Numbered from the stretch's first letter, positions 53,212 to 62,668 are shown. The stretch is 64,000 nt of DNA from Clostridiaceae bacterium (GCA_012518795.1 JAAYRL010000006.1:128346-192345); one strand, 5' to 3'. Numbers and translations are program-made. The notes: generated by a model from the letters alone, not told the origin.

Positions 53212-54798
53212 TTAAGACTTCGGGAATTCTGCACGCCAGGCTCCCCGGATGGAGAGCCATGTGATCAACGGGTTCAAGCCACCTGAAATCGCACCTATTA
53301 ACAGTGGTGTATATTGAGTTGTACCCTGCATAACAGCATTAAAAGATTCGTTAAACTGTCCTACCAGTGCTATATATGAACCAAACAAGATAACATACCA
53401 ACCCAAGCGATTTTTCGTGAGCAGCATGATAAAACCTGTAAACGAGACAATACTCATTAAAAATTGTGAAGAAAACATATATAGGGGGAATGGAACAATA
53501 TTTACAATGGTTGCTATACATATTGCAATTGAAAAGAACATTCCTGCCACACACAGCCAACACCAGACAAGTCCCCAACCTGAGAGTTGTATATGTTTAG
53601 TTTTTATAGTGGAAAGTCCCTGCATAGCAGGAGGGGTTAAAAACAGCGTTGTTGCTGTAAGCAGGCAGCTGAACAATAATGTCACCAGCAAAATCGGACG
53701 TTCGAAGTATATCCGAGACGTAGATATTGTATAAACTAATTGGACAAGCATACTCACCAATGCCGTATACAATGACGTCCGACAAACCTTTTTCTTTTCA
53801 ACTTGGTCTTTCGCATCCCAAGCATTTGAGGTGCCGCTGTTAAAATCTGATTCTCGCTGCTTTTCGGGTCTCAAAAGCCGGGTAAACAGCAGTGTGCCGC
53901 TTACAGCAACAAGTACTCGCAGAAAAATATTAATGATTCTCGCAAGAGAAATCGAACTTAAAAACAAATCCTGCAGATTGACACTCAGTGTGCCTAATAC
54001 AATCACATCCAGCAGGAAGTAATTGAAAAGGAAAATGATAACTGCCATAAACATAGTACCGGCAGCATAGACCTTATATTTGACATCCTTTTGCATAAGC
54101 AGATACATGCCTGTACCGAGAAGGACAGTCACAATATTATACGAAACTGAACCACAATAAATTAGATTGCTATCCGGGAAAAGATGAGGAATATAGGTCA
54201 TCAGCCAAATACCGATAAGCCAAACTGCCGCCCATAAAGCACGGATCGGTTTTACTGTAAAGGGAACTGAATCATCGCTATTATTCTGTAACTGTACAGC
54301 ATCTTTTATTTCTATAGATGTACAAGCGTTGGCAGGTTGAACCGGCATATAACGCTGTTGTCCGCAGTCTTCACAGAATAATGCACCTTCCAGCAGCGGA
54401 GCACCACATTTGTGGCAAAACGAAGTCGATAGATCTTGTTCATTCATCGGAGACGGTACAGCCTTATGCTGCACTTCCGGTGTTCCGGAAACAGCGGATG
54501 GCTCAACCTTCGCGGTTTCGTTTTGCATCATCATTTGTGACGGAGGTACATAAGTACCGGGTTTACAGTTTTTCACCACAAGATATGAGATGATCGCACC
54601 AATCACCGCCATAAGGATGGCGAGGGCATACGATCCAAAACCAAGGTTCGCTACCCCGCCTATGAAACCTCCTAAAAATTCCAATCCCAACCATAGACAG
54701 ATAGTAAGTGCTATGAAACCACCCGGCTTTCGCCCGCGAGCCAGAGCATTTTTTTTGTTTACATTAACTAATGCTATAAGTGCTAAGATTTCTAACAT
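53212..54798 (-). CDS. Polytopic membrane protein with a zinc ribbon
   Basis: 528 residues. Two N-terminal TMs (about 24-74), then a cytoplasmic linker with a zinc ribbon near residues 127-149 (FCHKCGAPLLEGALFCEDCG). About nine further TMs (from ALWAAVWLIGIWLMTYIPHL to VILFGSYIALVGQF) fill the rest. AGGAGG lies before the ATG. No transporter family is evident. It may be the membrane hub of the cluster. Confidence 0.72.
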   Translation of the reverse strand: MLEILALIALVNVNKKNALARGRKPGGFIALTICLWLGLEFLGGFIGGVANLGFGSYALAILMAVIGAIISYLVVKNCKPGTYVPPSQMMMQNETAKVEPSAVSGTPEVQHKAVPSPMNEQDLSTSFCHKCGAPLLEGALFCEDCGQQRYMPVQPANACTSIEIKDAVQLQNNSDDSVPFTVKPIRALWAAVWLIGIWLMTYIPHLFPDSNLIYCGSVSYNIVTVLLGTGMYLLMQKDVKYKVYAAGTMFMAVIIFLFNYFLLDVIVLGTLSVNLQDLFLSSISLARIINIFLRVLVAVSGTLLFTRLLRPEKQRESDFNSGTSNAWDAKDQVEKKKVCRTSLYTALVSMLVQLVYTISTSRIYFERPILLVTLLFSCLLTATTLFLTPPAMQGLSTIKTKHIQLSGWGLVWCWLCVAGMFFSIAICIATIVNIVPFPLYMFSSQFLMSIVSFTGFIMLLTKNRLGWYVILFGSYIALVGQFNESFNAVMQGTTQYTPLLIGAISGGLNPLITWLSIRGAWRAEFPKS

Positions 54799-54941
54799 TG
54801 TATGCCTCCTCTTAATTAATCAAACACCTTATAAATAAGCGTTTGTTCCGAAAGGAACCCTCGTCTGCCGGGAACCGGCTCCAATTCCCATATCGTGATA
54901 AATAATTGTTTACATACAATATATGATGAAATTCCAAACAA

Positions 54942-54964
54942 TTTGTATGCATTAAGCATACAAA
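54942..54964. promoter_or_regulatory. Palindrome upstream of the zinc-ribbon membrane gene (cluster motif, copy 2)
   Basis: TTTGTATGC and GCATACAAA surround ATTAA. The core is identical to copy 1 at 51264-51286. A half-site-like ACATACAAT lies nearby at 54912-54920. A GTTCC/GGAAC hairpin lies nearer the gene. Confidence 0.55.
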
Positions 54965-55010
54965 GAGACATCGATGATTTTTAAAAAATCGGAAATGATC
55001 AAGAATTTTT

Positions 55011-56570
55011 TCAAGGTGTTAATCTGGTATTTTCTGAACCGTTAATTTGGACTCGCCACAGATTGTCACCGTCTTCTTCATTTATATAGAATATCCATCG
55101 TCCTGCAATATTAAACGGACCGGTGCGTGATGACACAATGGTATAGTGAGTTCTGCCGTCTAAAGATATCCAATCGAGAGTTTTATTATTACCTGCAACA
55201 TAAAAAATACCTTCGTCCGTAACATTAGGATAATGTGCAGAAATATTTGTCAAATTATCAAGATTTCCACCATCTAAATCCATACTGACGAGGGAACTTA
55301 TACTATGATTATTTGAATCATTCCTTACATTATATGTAGAGGCAATTATTTTATCATTATTAATACAAAAACTCTCACAGTAATTACCGTTGATCAGATT
55401 TAAATTTCCGCCATCTAAATCACTGCTGTAGATGTGATTGCCTTTATTTGAATCAATATAAAATAACTTTTGATCAATAATATTCAGGCAAAGATATTCC
55501 ATCGAACCGCTCAATTGTGTAAGTGTTTTCGTCTCAGGATCTATTTCATACAAATATCCGGTTTCAAAATTATCATAAAGATAAAAAAGTTCATTTATAA
55601 TATAAAGTGTCCCGGAATGAGAATCGCAAAACTCTTCCTTTTTTAAGTTATCGGGATTGATTCTGAAAATCTTTTCATCTGTACAGTAATAAAGCCACCC
55701 GGCAAAATAATTGAGATTATGTGCTCCGACATTTGATTGCATCAACACAATTTCTGCTGTATAGGGATTCATCCGATAGATATTGTCCTCAAAAATATAA
55801 AACACTTCGTCTTCGCTATTAGTTGCAATTGCGCCTAATTCTGATGTGTAATTTCCGGAAAGATTCCCGCTTTTCGAATCAAAGACCGGATTTTTTATTC
55901 CGATTCCGGGTGCATCAGAAAAACCCTTTTCATAACCGATTGCATAGCCTGTTGCGTATCCGGAATTCTCACCGATTGAACTGCCTCGTAATTTTCCCTG
56001 TTGATAAAAATAAAAAACCGTGCCTGCTATCAAGCAAACACAAACTAATATCAAAACAGCAAATAATAATTTTTTTGGGGATAGCTTTGTGCTTTTTATC
56101 GCATTCATCAGTTCTTTTATGTCACGAAAACGTGACTGCGGATCGAAAGCAATACATTGTTCAATCAGATTGCGAAGTACACGATTCTCAATAAATGATT
56201 CCAGATTTGTTTTATTTTCATGACCTGTTGCCATAAAAATCATCAGTACACCTAAGCTATAAATAATTGCTTCAGAAGTATACTTATCTGTTTGACTTTG
56301 CTCCGGTGGAATGTAAGCTTCCCGCTCAATAATTGGTCGAATTGCCTCAGAAATTTGAACCCGATCCGTTTTGGATATAATAATATTTTTCGGATGAATA
56401 TATCCGGCAAATTTCGATATATCCTCATGATATTGCCTATCTAACAGAATGCAGATTTGCTGAACAACATACAAAATCTCATTTGATTGCATAATTCCGT
56501 CTTCGGAAACGATTTCAAAAACAGAGCGTTCTTCTTGATTTTCCCATTTGAATTTTGGTTTAAACAACAT
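55011..56570 (-). CDS. Pseudokinase with TM and extracytoplasmic DUF5050 domain
   Basis: 519 residues from MLFKPKFKWENQEE. Residues 1-160 are a kinase remnant: no N-lobe lysine or Gly loop, AGYIHPKN where HRDIKPxN is expected (residues 55-62), SEAI where DFG is expected, and PPE for APE. The C-lobe helix LRNLIEQCIAFDPQSR is nearly that of the upstream fusion kinase. TM about 168-188, a GY-rich linker, then DUF5050 beta-propeller units (FYIFEDNIYRMN, LYYCTDEKIFRINP). GGAGG overlaps the upstream stop, so translation is coupled. Confidence 0.82.
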   Translation of the reverse strand: MLFKPKFKWENQEERSVFEIVSEDGIMQSNEILYVVQQICILLDRQYHEDISKFAGYIHPKNIIISKTDRVQISEAIRPIIEREAYIPPEQSQTDKYTSEAIIYSLGVLMIFMATGHENKTNLESFIENRVLRNLIEQCIAFDPQSRFRDIKELMNAIKSTKLSPKKLLFAVLILVCVCLIAGTVFYFYQQGKLRGSSIGENSGYATGYAIGYEKGFSDAPGIGIKNPVFDSKSGNLSGNYTSELGAIATNSEDEVFYIFEDNIYRMNPYTAEIVLMQSNVGAHNLNYFAGWLYYCTDEKIFRINPDNLKKEEFCDSHSGTLYIINELFYLYDNFETGYLYEIDPETKTLTQLSGSMEYLCLNIIDQKLFYIDSNKGNHIYSSDLDGGNLNLINGNYCESFCINNDKIIASTYNVRNDSNNHSISSLVSMDLDGGNLDNLTNISAHYPNVTDEGIFYVAGNNKTLDWISLDGRTHYTIVSSRTGPFNIAGRWIFYINEEDGDNLWRVQINGSENTRLTP

Positions 56571-56574
56571 GAAA

Positions 56575-59500
56575 CTATCCTCCGAATTGCACAGGATGAT
56601 CATTAGCCCCATTAAGCCTGACACACCACAATCTGTTTCCGTCTGTAGCATTATGATAGAAAATCCAATCTCCGACAATATTAAAATCAGTAGCATAATT
56701 CTTGGAGATTCTAATTCTTATTCGGCCATCAAAAGAACACAAGTTAATTGTTCCGTCATATGCATTGATATAGTATATTCCATTTGTGGTTGCGTTAATC
56801 ATATCAGCATTTATCTCGGAAAGATTTTCAGCTTCCTCAAAATCGCTACGGATCAACAGCAATTCTTCTGTTCCTTCATCATCACTATCATTAACTGCAC
56901 AAAACAGAGTATCTTCAAATAGACAAATACTGCTGCAATTGCGGTCCAAAACTTTCACTGAATGATTATTATTGAGATTGGAACTATATAGGCAACGATC
57001 TTTTTCATCGATATAAAATAAACTGTCATCAACAATATTCAAAGATTGAGAGGAAGGTAATTGGTTCAAAGAAGAAATATTACCGGTTGCTATGTTCAGT
57101 AAATATAGTCCGTCATCAGTCTTGACATAATAACGATCATTTAATATATGTATTTCTCCGGCCAAGTCTGCACAAAGCACATCGGTTTCAAGAGTATAGA
57201 TATTGGTTTGCAGAATATTACCACCGGATGAATAATATAACCAATCATTGTAACAACTTAAAGCTGTAGCATCTTTTCCTGCCACTAAAAGCTCAGTTTC
57301 AGCTTCATTTTCCGACATTTTATAAATATTTCCATTTGAAATAAAGAAAATATAATCTTCGCTCTGTGCAGTATAAGCTCCACCGGTAATGGCAGAGTTA
57401 CCGAGGCTGTTGCCACGTTTGAGATCAGGTTGTATTGCACTTGTCAGAAGAATAGGTACAGCATCATATCCATCTGTATAGCCAACACCATAACCTCGAT
57501 CATAACCAATATCAGCAGCATGACTTTTTGCTCTGAAAAATCCCACTCCGTAAGACAAAGTCGAAAATAAAGTCGTACAAATCAAAAACAAAGATGCAAC
57601 TATGAGAGAACGTTTTCTTTTTGACTTTCGGATATTATTATCTCGCATAATGTAATCCCTAATCTCCTCTACACTCTGGATTCGAGATTTCGGATTAAAA
57701 GCAATACATTGTTCAATCAAATTGCGAAGCCGATTATTAACAATTTGTGATTCCAGCCCTGTTCTGGCTGTTCGGCCTGTAGCCATAAAAAGCATTACTA
57801 CACCCAGGGAATATATGTCTGATAAGGGTGTTGTCTGCTCAAAACCATATTGCTCAGGTGAAGCATAATCGAGTGTCAGAATGACAGAAGTATCTTGAAC
57901 TCGCTCATGCTTATGGAATCTTGCAATTCCGAAGTCAATCAGATGGATGTTTCCATCCTTACCCACGATTATATTCTGAGGCTTGATATCACGATGAATA
58001 ACAGGGGGTACTCTGGAATGTAAATAACTCAAAATATCCACCAGTTTCAAAACAATATCAAAAATATCTTTTGCTCCCAGATTACCACCTTTTTTTATAA
58101 TCTCGTAAAGTGAACGTCCTTCAAAATATTCTCGCAATATGTATTTTTTCCCGGAATACTCAAAAGAATCAAACACTTTCGGAATCCCCGGATGATCCAA
58201 TTTTTCTAACAATTTCGCTTCTTCAAGTGCATCTTCTTCAGGGTAGTCCTGTGTAATTTTAAGTAAAACTCCGGTCTTGTCCGCCCGGCGAAGCAGATAG
58301 ATTTCTTTCTTGCCTTCGGGATCTTTGCGCAGGCAACTTTCATAAGAATAATTGGCTAACAGCTCTTCCGGCATACTTGCCTCAGGCAATGAATCGTGAA
58401 GTGTTTTTTTATACGAGTTGAGAAAAATTTCTATATCATTGTTTGGGATCTCGTTCTCCCCTGTTTCATCGACAATTTTTGGAGATAATATCTGCATATC
58501 CATATTCCAGGCTGTTTGAGTTTTTTCTTGATTTTGAAAAGTCTCAGGTATATCATTACTAAATTCATCCATATCAGCAACCGCCTTTCTTTTGTTAACA
58601 GCCTGCTTAAACTTTGAACCCGCAAAAAATTGTGGTGTCAATAAAAAAGGAATAAATACAGCACAAAACAGAATGTAACAATAGGTAAATACTGCCGCTG
58701 TTGCAATTCCTTTTCGCGTGAGTATGAAAATACCACGATCAATACAGAGAATTGATACTATCAGAAACCATTTATTATTACGAATATATTCAAACATTAT
58801 TTTCATTCCGGCAGTAAAACTATACTCGAGTTTATTTACATTCGTGGAAGGAAACGGTGCATTATTAGCTTTGATTTTGTTTGCGATATAGCGGCATGTT
58901 CCCGCCAGAATTGAATAAGAATGTCCCACAAACGAGAGTGAAATTATCACGGTATGTGTAGTTCGCTCTGCATATTCCTTAGGTAGCCGCCGTCGCATAA
59001 CAAAACTCCTTATACGCGGGAGAATAATAAAACAGACACTGCAAAAGACAAAGCCTGCCCATAAAAGATATATATTCCCTAAATAACATTCATAGAGAAC
59101 TGTAGGCAGAAGCATCACTTGATTGAGGAGCGAGAAGAAATATATATACATGTAAAGCCGGTCACAGTTGCGCGTTGTTCCCGGGACGATAGTTCCGTCA
59201 AAAATCATTTCCAAAAGACCATAGGCATACCGACGTTGTTTGCATGTTTCTTCAGTGAACGTTCTGCTTACATATTCCGTAAACTCAAGTCCTTGTAATT
59301 GGGCATATTTTCCATGGTACCCCATACTGTAAAAGCAGATAGCTTTATCGAAATCTTCCGATACTTTATCCTCGGACCAAAGGCCACTCTTTTCCAATAT
59401 ACTTTTGCGCAAAAAAACATTATGTCCGATCAGCGGGACAAAATAGCCTTGCAGTGCTTTACACGGCCAAACATTATGAAACAGATTATTGATCTGATGG

Positions 59501-60462
59501 CCTGTAGCGTATGTAAAATAGTTTTCATACAAATTTTCCGCCTTAGTGGCACATTGTACATAAGCCAGTTTTTCGTCTGCTGCAAATTCCGGAATAATTG
59601 CCTCAATAATTTTTTCTTTTACTCCGGAATCCTTGTCTAGCAGCAAAATTATCTCATTTATCTTAATATCTCCTTCTGCGTAGCCTTCTGCAAAAGGTTG
59701 TCCTTTCTGTGTCAGGCTTTCCGGAGAATTACCGGCGATTACGGCGTTACCAAAACGCAAGGTATAATTAAGATTAGAAGATTTTTTGAACAAACCGTGC
59801 CTTCCCTCTTGTGGACGTACAACGAAAGGAATCCGGTTCTTACGATAAAACTGAATACGTTCTGCAGCTTGTATTTCTTGCTCAGTTAACGAGAAGGAAT
59901 CAAATAAAAAAGTCTTGATCAGCAGTTCTATTTTCTCTTTTGTACAATAACCGCCAAGCATCGGTGCAAGTCCGTCGTCTGAAACTACAATATTACTTTC
60001 TTGACCGCTATATTCATGATAGCGTTTTACTGCAACCATGCTCTGCCGCAAAGTTTGAAAGATTACTGCATTATCTTCCAAATAAACAGGTATACTGATC
60101 GTAACCGGTAAAAGCGCCTCGCGGGAAACTTCTTTACGAACCGTATTCATATAATGTTTTCTGTTAATTTGCAGGTTCCCTGCAAGAATTTCACAAATTG
60201 ACGGTCGCAGAGACCATAAAGTATCTGTAATATATTGCAAGGGATAAATAAAGAAAACAAAAGAAAGAAAAAGTCGAATTAAGCTTCCCAAGGTTCTGCC
60301 GTAAAGCAAGAATAATGTAATGTGTGCTCCTGCATTAATCATAAGCACAATAAAATAAGGCCAAACACCACATATACTATTTCCGATATTTTCCGGAATT
60401 TTTCTTGATTTTTTTTGTTTTTCCGGTTTTTTTCTTTTGCTCCGAATTAATTTTTTACGCAT
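56575..60462 (-). CDS. Glycosyltransferase family 2 - Ser/Thr kinase - DUF5050 fusion protein
   Basis: 1295 residues. Two TMs (about 34-80). GT2 domain about 118-415 with VVSDDGLA (160-166), LLDKDSG (274-280), VSEDFD (367-372) and QRRYAYG (409-415), the D, DxD, ED and QxxRW-type motifs of processive synthases. Four or five TMs (434-610). Linker. Kinase domain about 700-940 with Lys735, HRDIKPQN (823-830), DFG (843-845) and SPE (868-870). TM 951-972, GYxxGY linker, DUF5050 about 1010-1290. All catalytic residues look intact. It starts 1 nt after the upstream lipoprotein gene. Confidence 0.88.
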   Translation of the reverse strand: MRKKLIRSKRKKPEKQKKSRKIPENIGNSICGVWPYFIVLMINAGAHITLFLLYGRTLGSLIRLFLSFVFFIYPLQYITDTLWSLRPSICEILAGNLQINRKHYMNTVRKEVSREALLPVTISIPVYLEDNAVIFQTLRQSMVAVKRYHEYSGQESNIVVSDDGLAPMLGGYCTKEKIELLIKTFLFDSFSLTEQEIQAAERIQFYRKNRIPFVVRPQEGRHGLFKKSSNLNYTLRFGNAVIAGNSPESLTQKGQPFAEGYAEGDIKINEIILLLDKDSGVKEKIIEAIIPEFAADEKLAYVQCATKAENLYENYFTYATGHQINNLFHNVWPCKALQGYFVPLIGHNVFLRKSILEKSGLWSEDKVSEDFDKAICFYSMGYHGKYAQLQGLEFTEYVSRTFTEETCKQRRYAYGLLEMIFDGTIVPGTTRNCDRLYMYIYFFSLLNQVMLLPTVLYECYLGNIYLLWAGFVFCSVCFIILPRIRSFVMRRRLPKEYAERTTHTVIISLSFVGHSYSILAGTCRYIANKIKANNAPFPSTNVNKLEYSFTAGMKIMFEYIRNNKWFLIVSILCIDRGIFILTRKGIATAAVFTYCYILFCAVFIPFLLTPQFFAGSKFKQAVNKRKAVADMDEFSNDIPETFQNQEKTQTAWNMDMQILSPKIVDETGENEIPNNDIEIFLNSYKKTLHDSLPEASMPEELLANYSYESCLRKDPEGKKEIYLLRRADKTGVLLKITQDYPEEDALEEAKLLEKLDHPGIPKVFDSFEYSGKKYILREYFEGRSLYEIIKKGGNLGAKDIFDIVLKLVDILSYLHSRVPPVIHRDIKPQNIIVGKDGNIHLIDFGIARFHKHERVQDTSVILTLDYASPEQYGFEQTTPLSDIYSLGVVMLFMATGRTARTGLESQIVNNRLRNLIEQCIAFNPKSRIQSVEEIRDYIMRDNNIRKSKRKRSLIVASLFLICTTLFSTLSYGVGFFRAKSHAADIGYDRGYGVGYTDGYDAVPILLTSAIQPDLKRGNSLGNSAITGGAYTAQSEDYIFFISNGNIYKMSENEAETELLVAGKDATALSCYNDWLYYSSGGNILQTNIYTLETDVLCADLAGEIHILNDRYYVKTDDGLYLLNIATGNISSLNQLPSSQSLNIVDDSLFYIDEKDRCLYSSNLNNNHSVKVLDRNCSSICLFEDTLFCAVNDSDDEGTEELLLIRSDFEEAENLSEINADMINATTNGIYYINAYDGTINLCSFDGRIRIRISKNYATDFNIVGDWIFYHNATDGNRLWCVRLNGANDHPVQFGG

Positions 60463-60463
60463 C

Positions 60464-61750
60464 TTATTCCGATTCAGAATTTTGCTCCAAAGGATTTCGC
60501 TTCATCTGAGCAAAAGCAAGCCAGCTCGTGGCAGCCACACTTTGTGAATTGTTGAATTCCCATAAAGTTTCTGATCCGGCAATAACAAAACCGGTAGAAA
60601 CACCATCTCTGTCAGCAGCAGGAATACTTCCATCTTTTTCGGTCTGAGTTTCTAAATATTTCATTATTGAATCATATTTTTCCGAATGTCCGAGTTTGTT
60701 GTAACAGACCGCCATTTGTGCCGTTCCTTCATTCCAAACGCCGTCCAAATCCCCTGCACTAAAATCAAAGCCTTCCCCTACAGCTATTCTGTTCTCAATA
60801 AATGAAATAATTTGATGAGCATCTCCCAGCTCTTCATCTAACGCAAGAATCGCCAGAGTATTCGTATCCAACGGAATAACTCCTTTACTTATAGTCTTGC
60901 CATCATCCAGCGTACCGGTATAAAAACAATGTAACTCATCATCATACATAGATAGTACAAACGTTTTAGCATAATCTGATGCTTTCCGATACTCTGCAGA
61001 TTTATCCGGATCTTTTTCCGCGATTGCATCAGCTATTACAGAGAATGCACTGATCAGACCGATATTGTGTTCCGTTGATTTATAAGTAACTATCTTTTGT
61101 GTATCATCCCATCCTTCATATCCTGCCGTAAAACCACCACTATCGGATTTTAGCGTTAGAACAAAGTCGGCTGCCCGAATCGCAGCTTCAAGATATTCCT
61201 CTCTATGCTCAGCATCAGCATTTTCTGCTACTGTACACAGTGCCAAAACAGTCCAAGCAATATTTCCGGTTGAAGTTGAAACAGTATATGAATCCTCTTG
61301 CCAACTTCCATCCTGCCAAAATCCGGGAAGTCTGATTGTAACTTTTCCGGCTGTAATCGATCTGCCGGAATCACTTTTGGGGTCACCACTAATATAAGCA
61401 TTTCTTAGTCTTCCATCTTGAAATGTTCGATCATGCTCCTGAGCAAATAGAATTGCATCTGCAATTTTTTGAGCATGCCAGTCGGCTCCGGCATATGATA
61501 ATACAATAATTGCTAATGCATTATCATACAGGTAAGCATCGTCAGAATTCTTTGATTTTTTAGGAATACTTGCAATGAAACCATTACTTTCTTCAACTTT
61601 ATCAGCTAAAAAACCTGCTGCAGCAGAAATTTTAGCTATCTCCTTTGCATCAGGCTTAATATTACGCTCAGAATTACAACCGGTCAGAATCAAAACAAAT
61701 GCGGTAAGTATACACAGTATAGCTTTTGCAAGTTTCAGCAATTTGCCCAT
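60464..61750 (-). CDS. Secreted lipoprotein, alpha/alpha-barrel (six-hairpin glycosidase-like)
   Basis: Signal peptide to the lipobox LILTGC. GGAGG lies 5 nt before the ATG at 61750. About 400 residues of alternating helices follow, with repeated Trp/Asp-rich turns (YLYDNALAIIVLSYAG, STGNIAWTVLALC, EHNIGLISAFSVI, LDTNTLAILAL, DGVWNEGTAQMAVCY, VAATSWLAFAQM). This pattern fits an (alpha/alpha)6 barrel. Catalytic acids are not certain. It is directly before the GT2 fusion gene, like the hydrolases that trim polymers in synthase operons. Confidence 0.72.
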   Translation of the reverse strand: MGKLLKLAKAILCILTAFVLILTGCNSERNIKPDAKEIAKISAAAGFLADKVEESNGFIASIPKKSKNSDDAYLYDNALAIIVLSYAGADWHAQKIADAILFAQEHDRTFQDGRLRNAYISGDPKSDSGRSITAGKVTIRLPGFWQDGSWQEDSYTVSTSTGNIAWTVLALCTVAENADAEHREEYLEAAIRAADFVLTLKSDSGGFTAGYEGWDDTQKIVTYKSTEHNIGLISAFSVIADAIAEKDPDKSAEYRKASDYAKTFVLSMYDDELHCFYTGTLDDGKTISKGVIPLDTNTLAILALDEELGDAHQIISFIENRIAVGEGFDFSAGDLDGVWNEGTAQMAVCYNKLGHSEKYDSIMKYLETQTEKDGSIPAADRDGVSTGFVIAGSETLWEFNNSQSVAATSWLAFAQMKRNPLEQNSESE

Positions 61751-61902
61751 TTTAACCTCCACGTCTCTGAATTATCAGTTTTAGCGATAATCTCCCCAAA
61801 AAAACTTGACATAGCATCAAAATTATTAGCTTAACTCTGACACATGTTTTTTTAACATCTTAAATTATTTCAAATATCTACTTAATGCATGCAAAGATAT
61901 TT

Positions 61903-62358
61903 TTATTCATTTTCCGTGCCATCATCCAAAGGAGCAAGTCCTAAAGAACACATAAAATCATAAGTTTGCATAATGTCATATTCATGATTAATTGCAAATA
62001 TAATAGCAGCATCACGTTTAATAAGCGGATGCAGCGCACCGTATTGTGCGACTGCCAACATTCTCTGTGTTGTCTTCAGATCAAGAGACATTGCAAGAGC
62101 AATCAAAAGATAGTAATCACGTTTGCCTCGTCTTCTCCCTTCCATAATCTGGTAGCCATAAACTCGGGAAAGATTTGCTTTTCTGATCACATCACTTTTC
62201 TTTTGTCCGGTAATAATAAATAACTGATCAAAAAAATCACGGATATCATCATCCAGAAACTCATCCCAATTTTGAGGAAAAGAATCTCCTTTCAGCTTCT
62301 CATGCATGAGTGACGTATCGAGAGGATTCTTTTTCGTTTTGTCATTTGTTTCTGTCAT
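61903..62358 (-). CDS. HTH-domain protein, probable regulator of the kinase cluster
   Basis: 151 residues from MTETNDKTKKN (AGGAG 8 nt upstream). An XRE-like helix-turn-helix spans about 50-100 (TGQKKSDVIRKANLSRVYGYQIMEGRRRGKRDYYLLIALAMSLD). The C-terminal half is helical (TTQRMLAVAQYGALHPLIKRDAAIIFAINHEYDIM). It is the first gene of the minus-strand cluster, 150 nt before the lipoprotein gene. Binding to the repeated palindromes of the cluster is a testable guess. Confidence 0.68.
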   Translation of the reverse strand: MTETNDKTKKNPLDTSLMHEKLKGDSFPQNWDEFLDDDIRDFFDQLFIITGQKKSDVIRKANLSRVYGYQIMEGRRRGKRDYYLLIALAMSLDLKTTQRMLAVAQYGALHPLIKRDAAIIFAINHEYDIMQTYDFMCSLGLAPLDDGTENE

Positions 62359-62668
62359 GATTTTCACTCCTGTTGTTATATCGTTTATTGAAACTAATTC
62401 ATGTTGCTAATGTAAATTGCTTATATTTATAATTAACATTTAATCTTCTTAAGAAAAATCTAAGAAACAAAATTGCATATTGTTGCTATATTTATCTTAA
62501 TGAAAATGTATTGTCATATTTATATTATAGTATAATATTTATTTTATATTTTTTATAAAAATAAATGAATTAAATCTATAGTTATGATTTAGTTAAATAA
62601 TGAGCAACAATTGATGTTCAGTGATTGAGATTGATATTGATATTGAAAAACGTTCAACAGGGGAAAAA
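62359..62668. other. AT-rich divergent spacer
   Basis: 310 nt without a gene, between the HTH gene (minus) and a plus-strand membrane protein. TATAAT lies at 62531-62536 on plus, with TTGTCA 14 nt upstream, which is short spacing. Otherwise I see only A/T runs. Confidence 0.5.
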
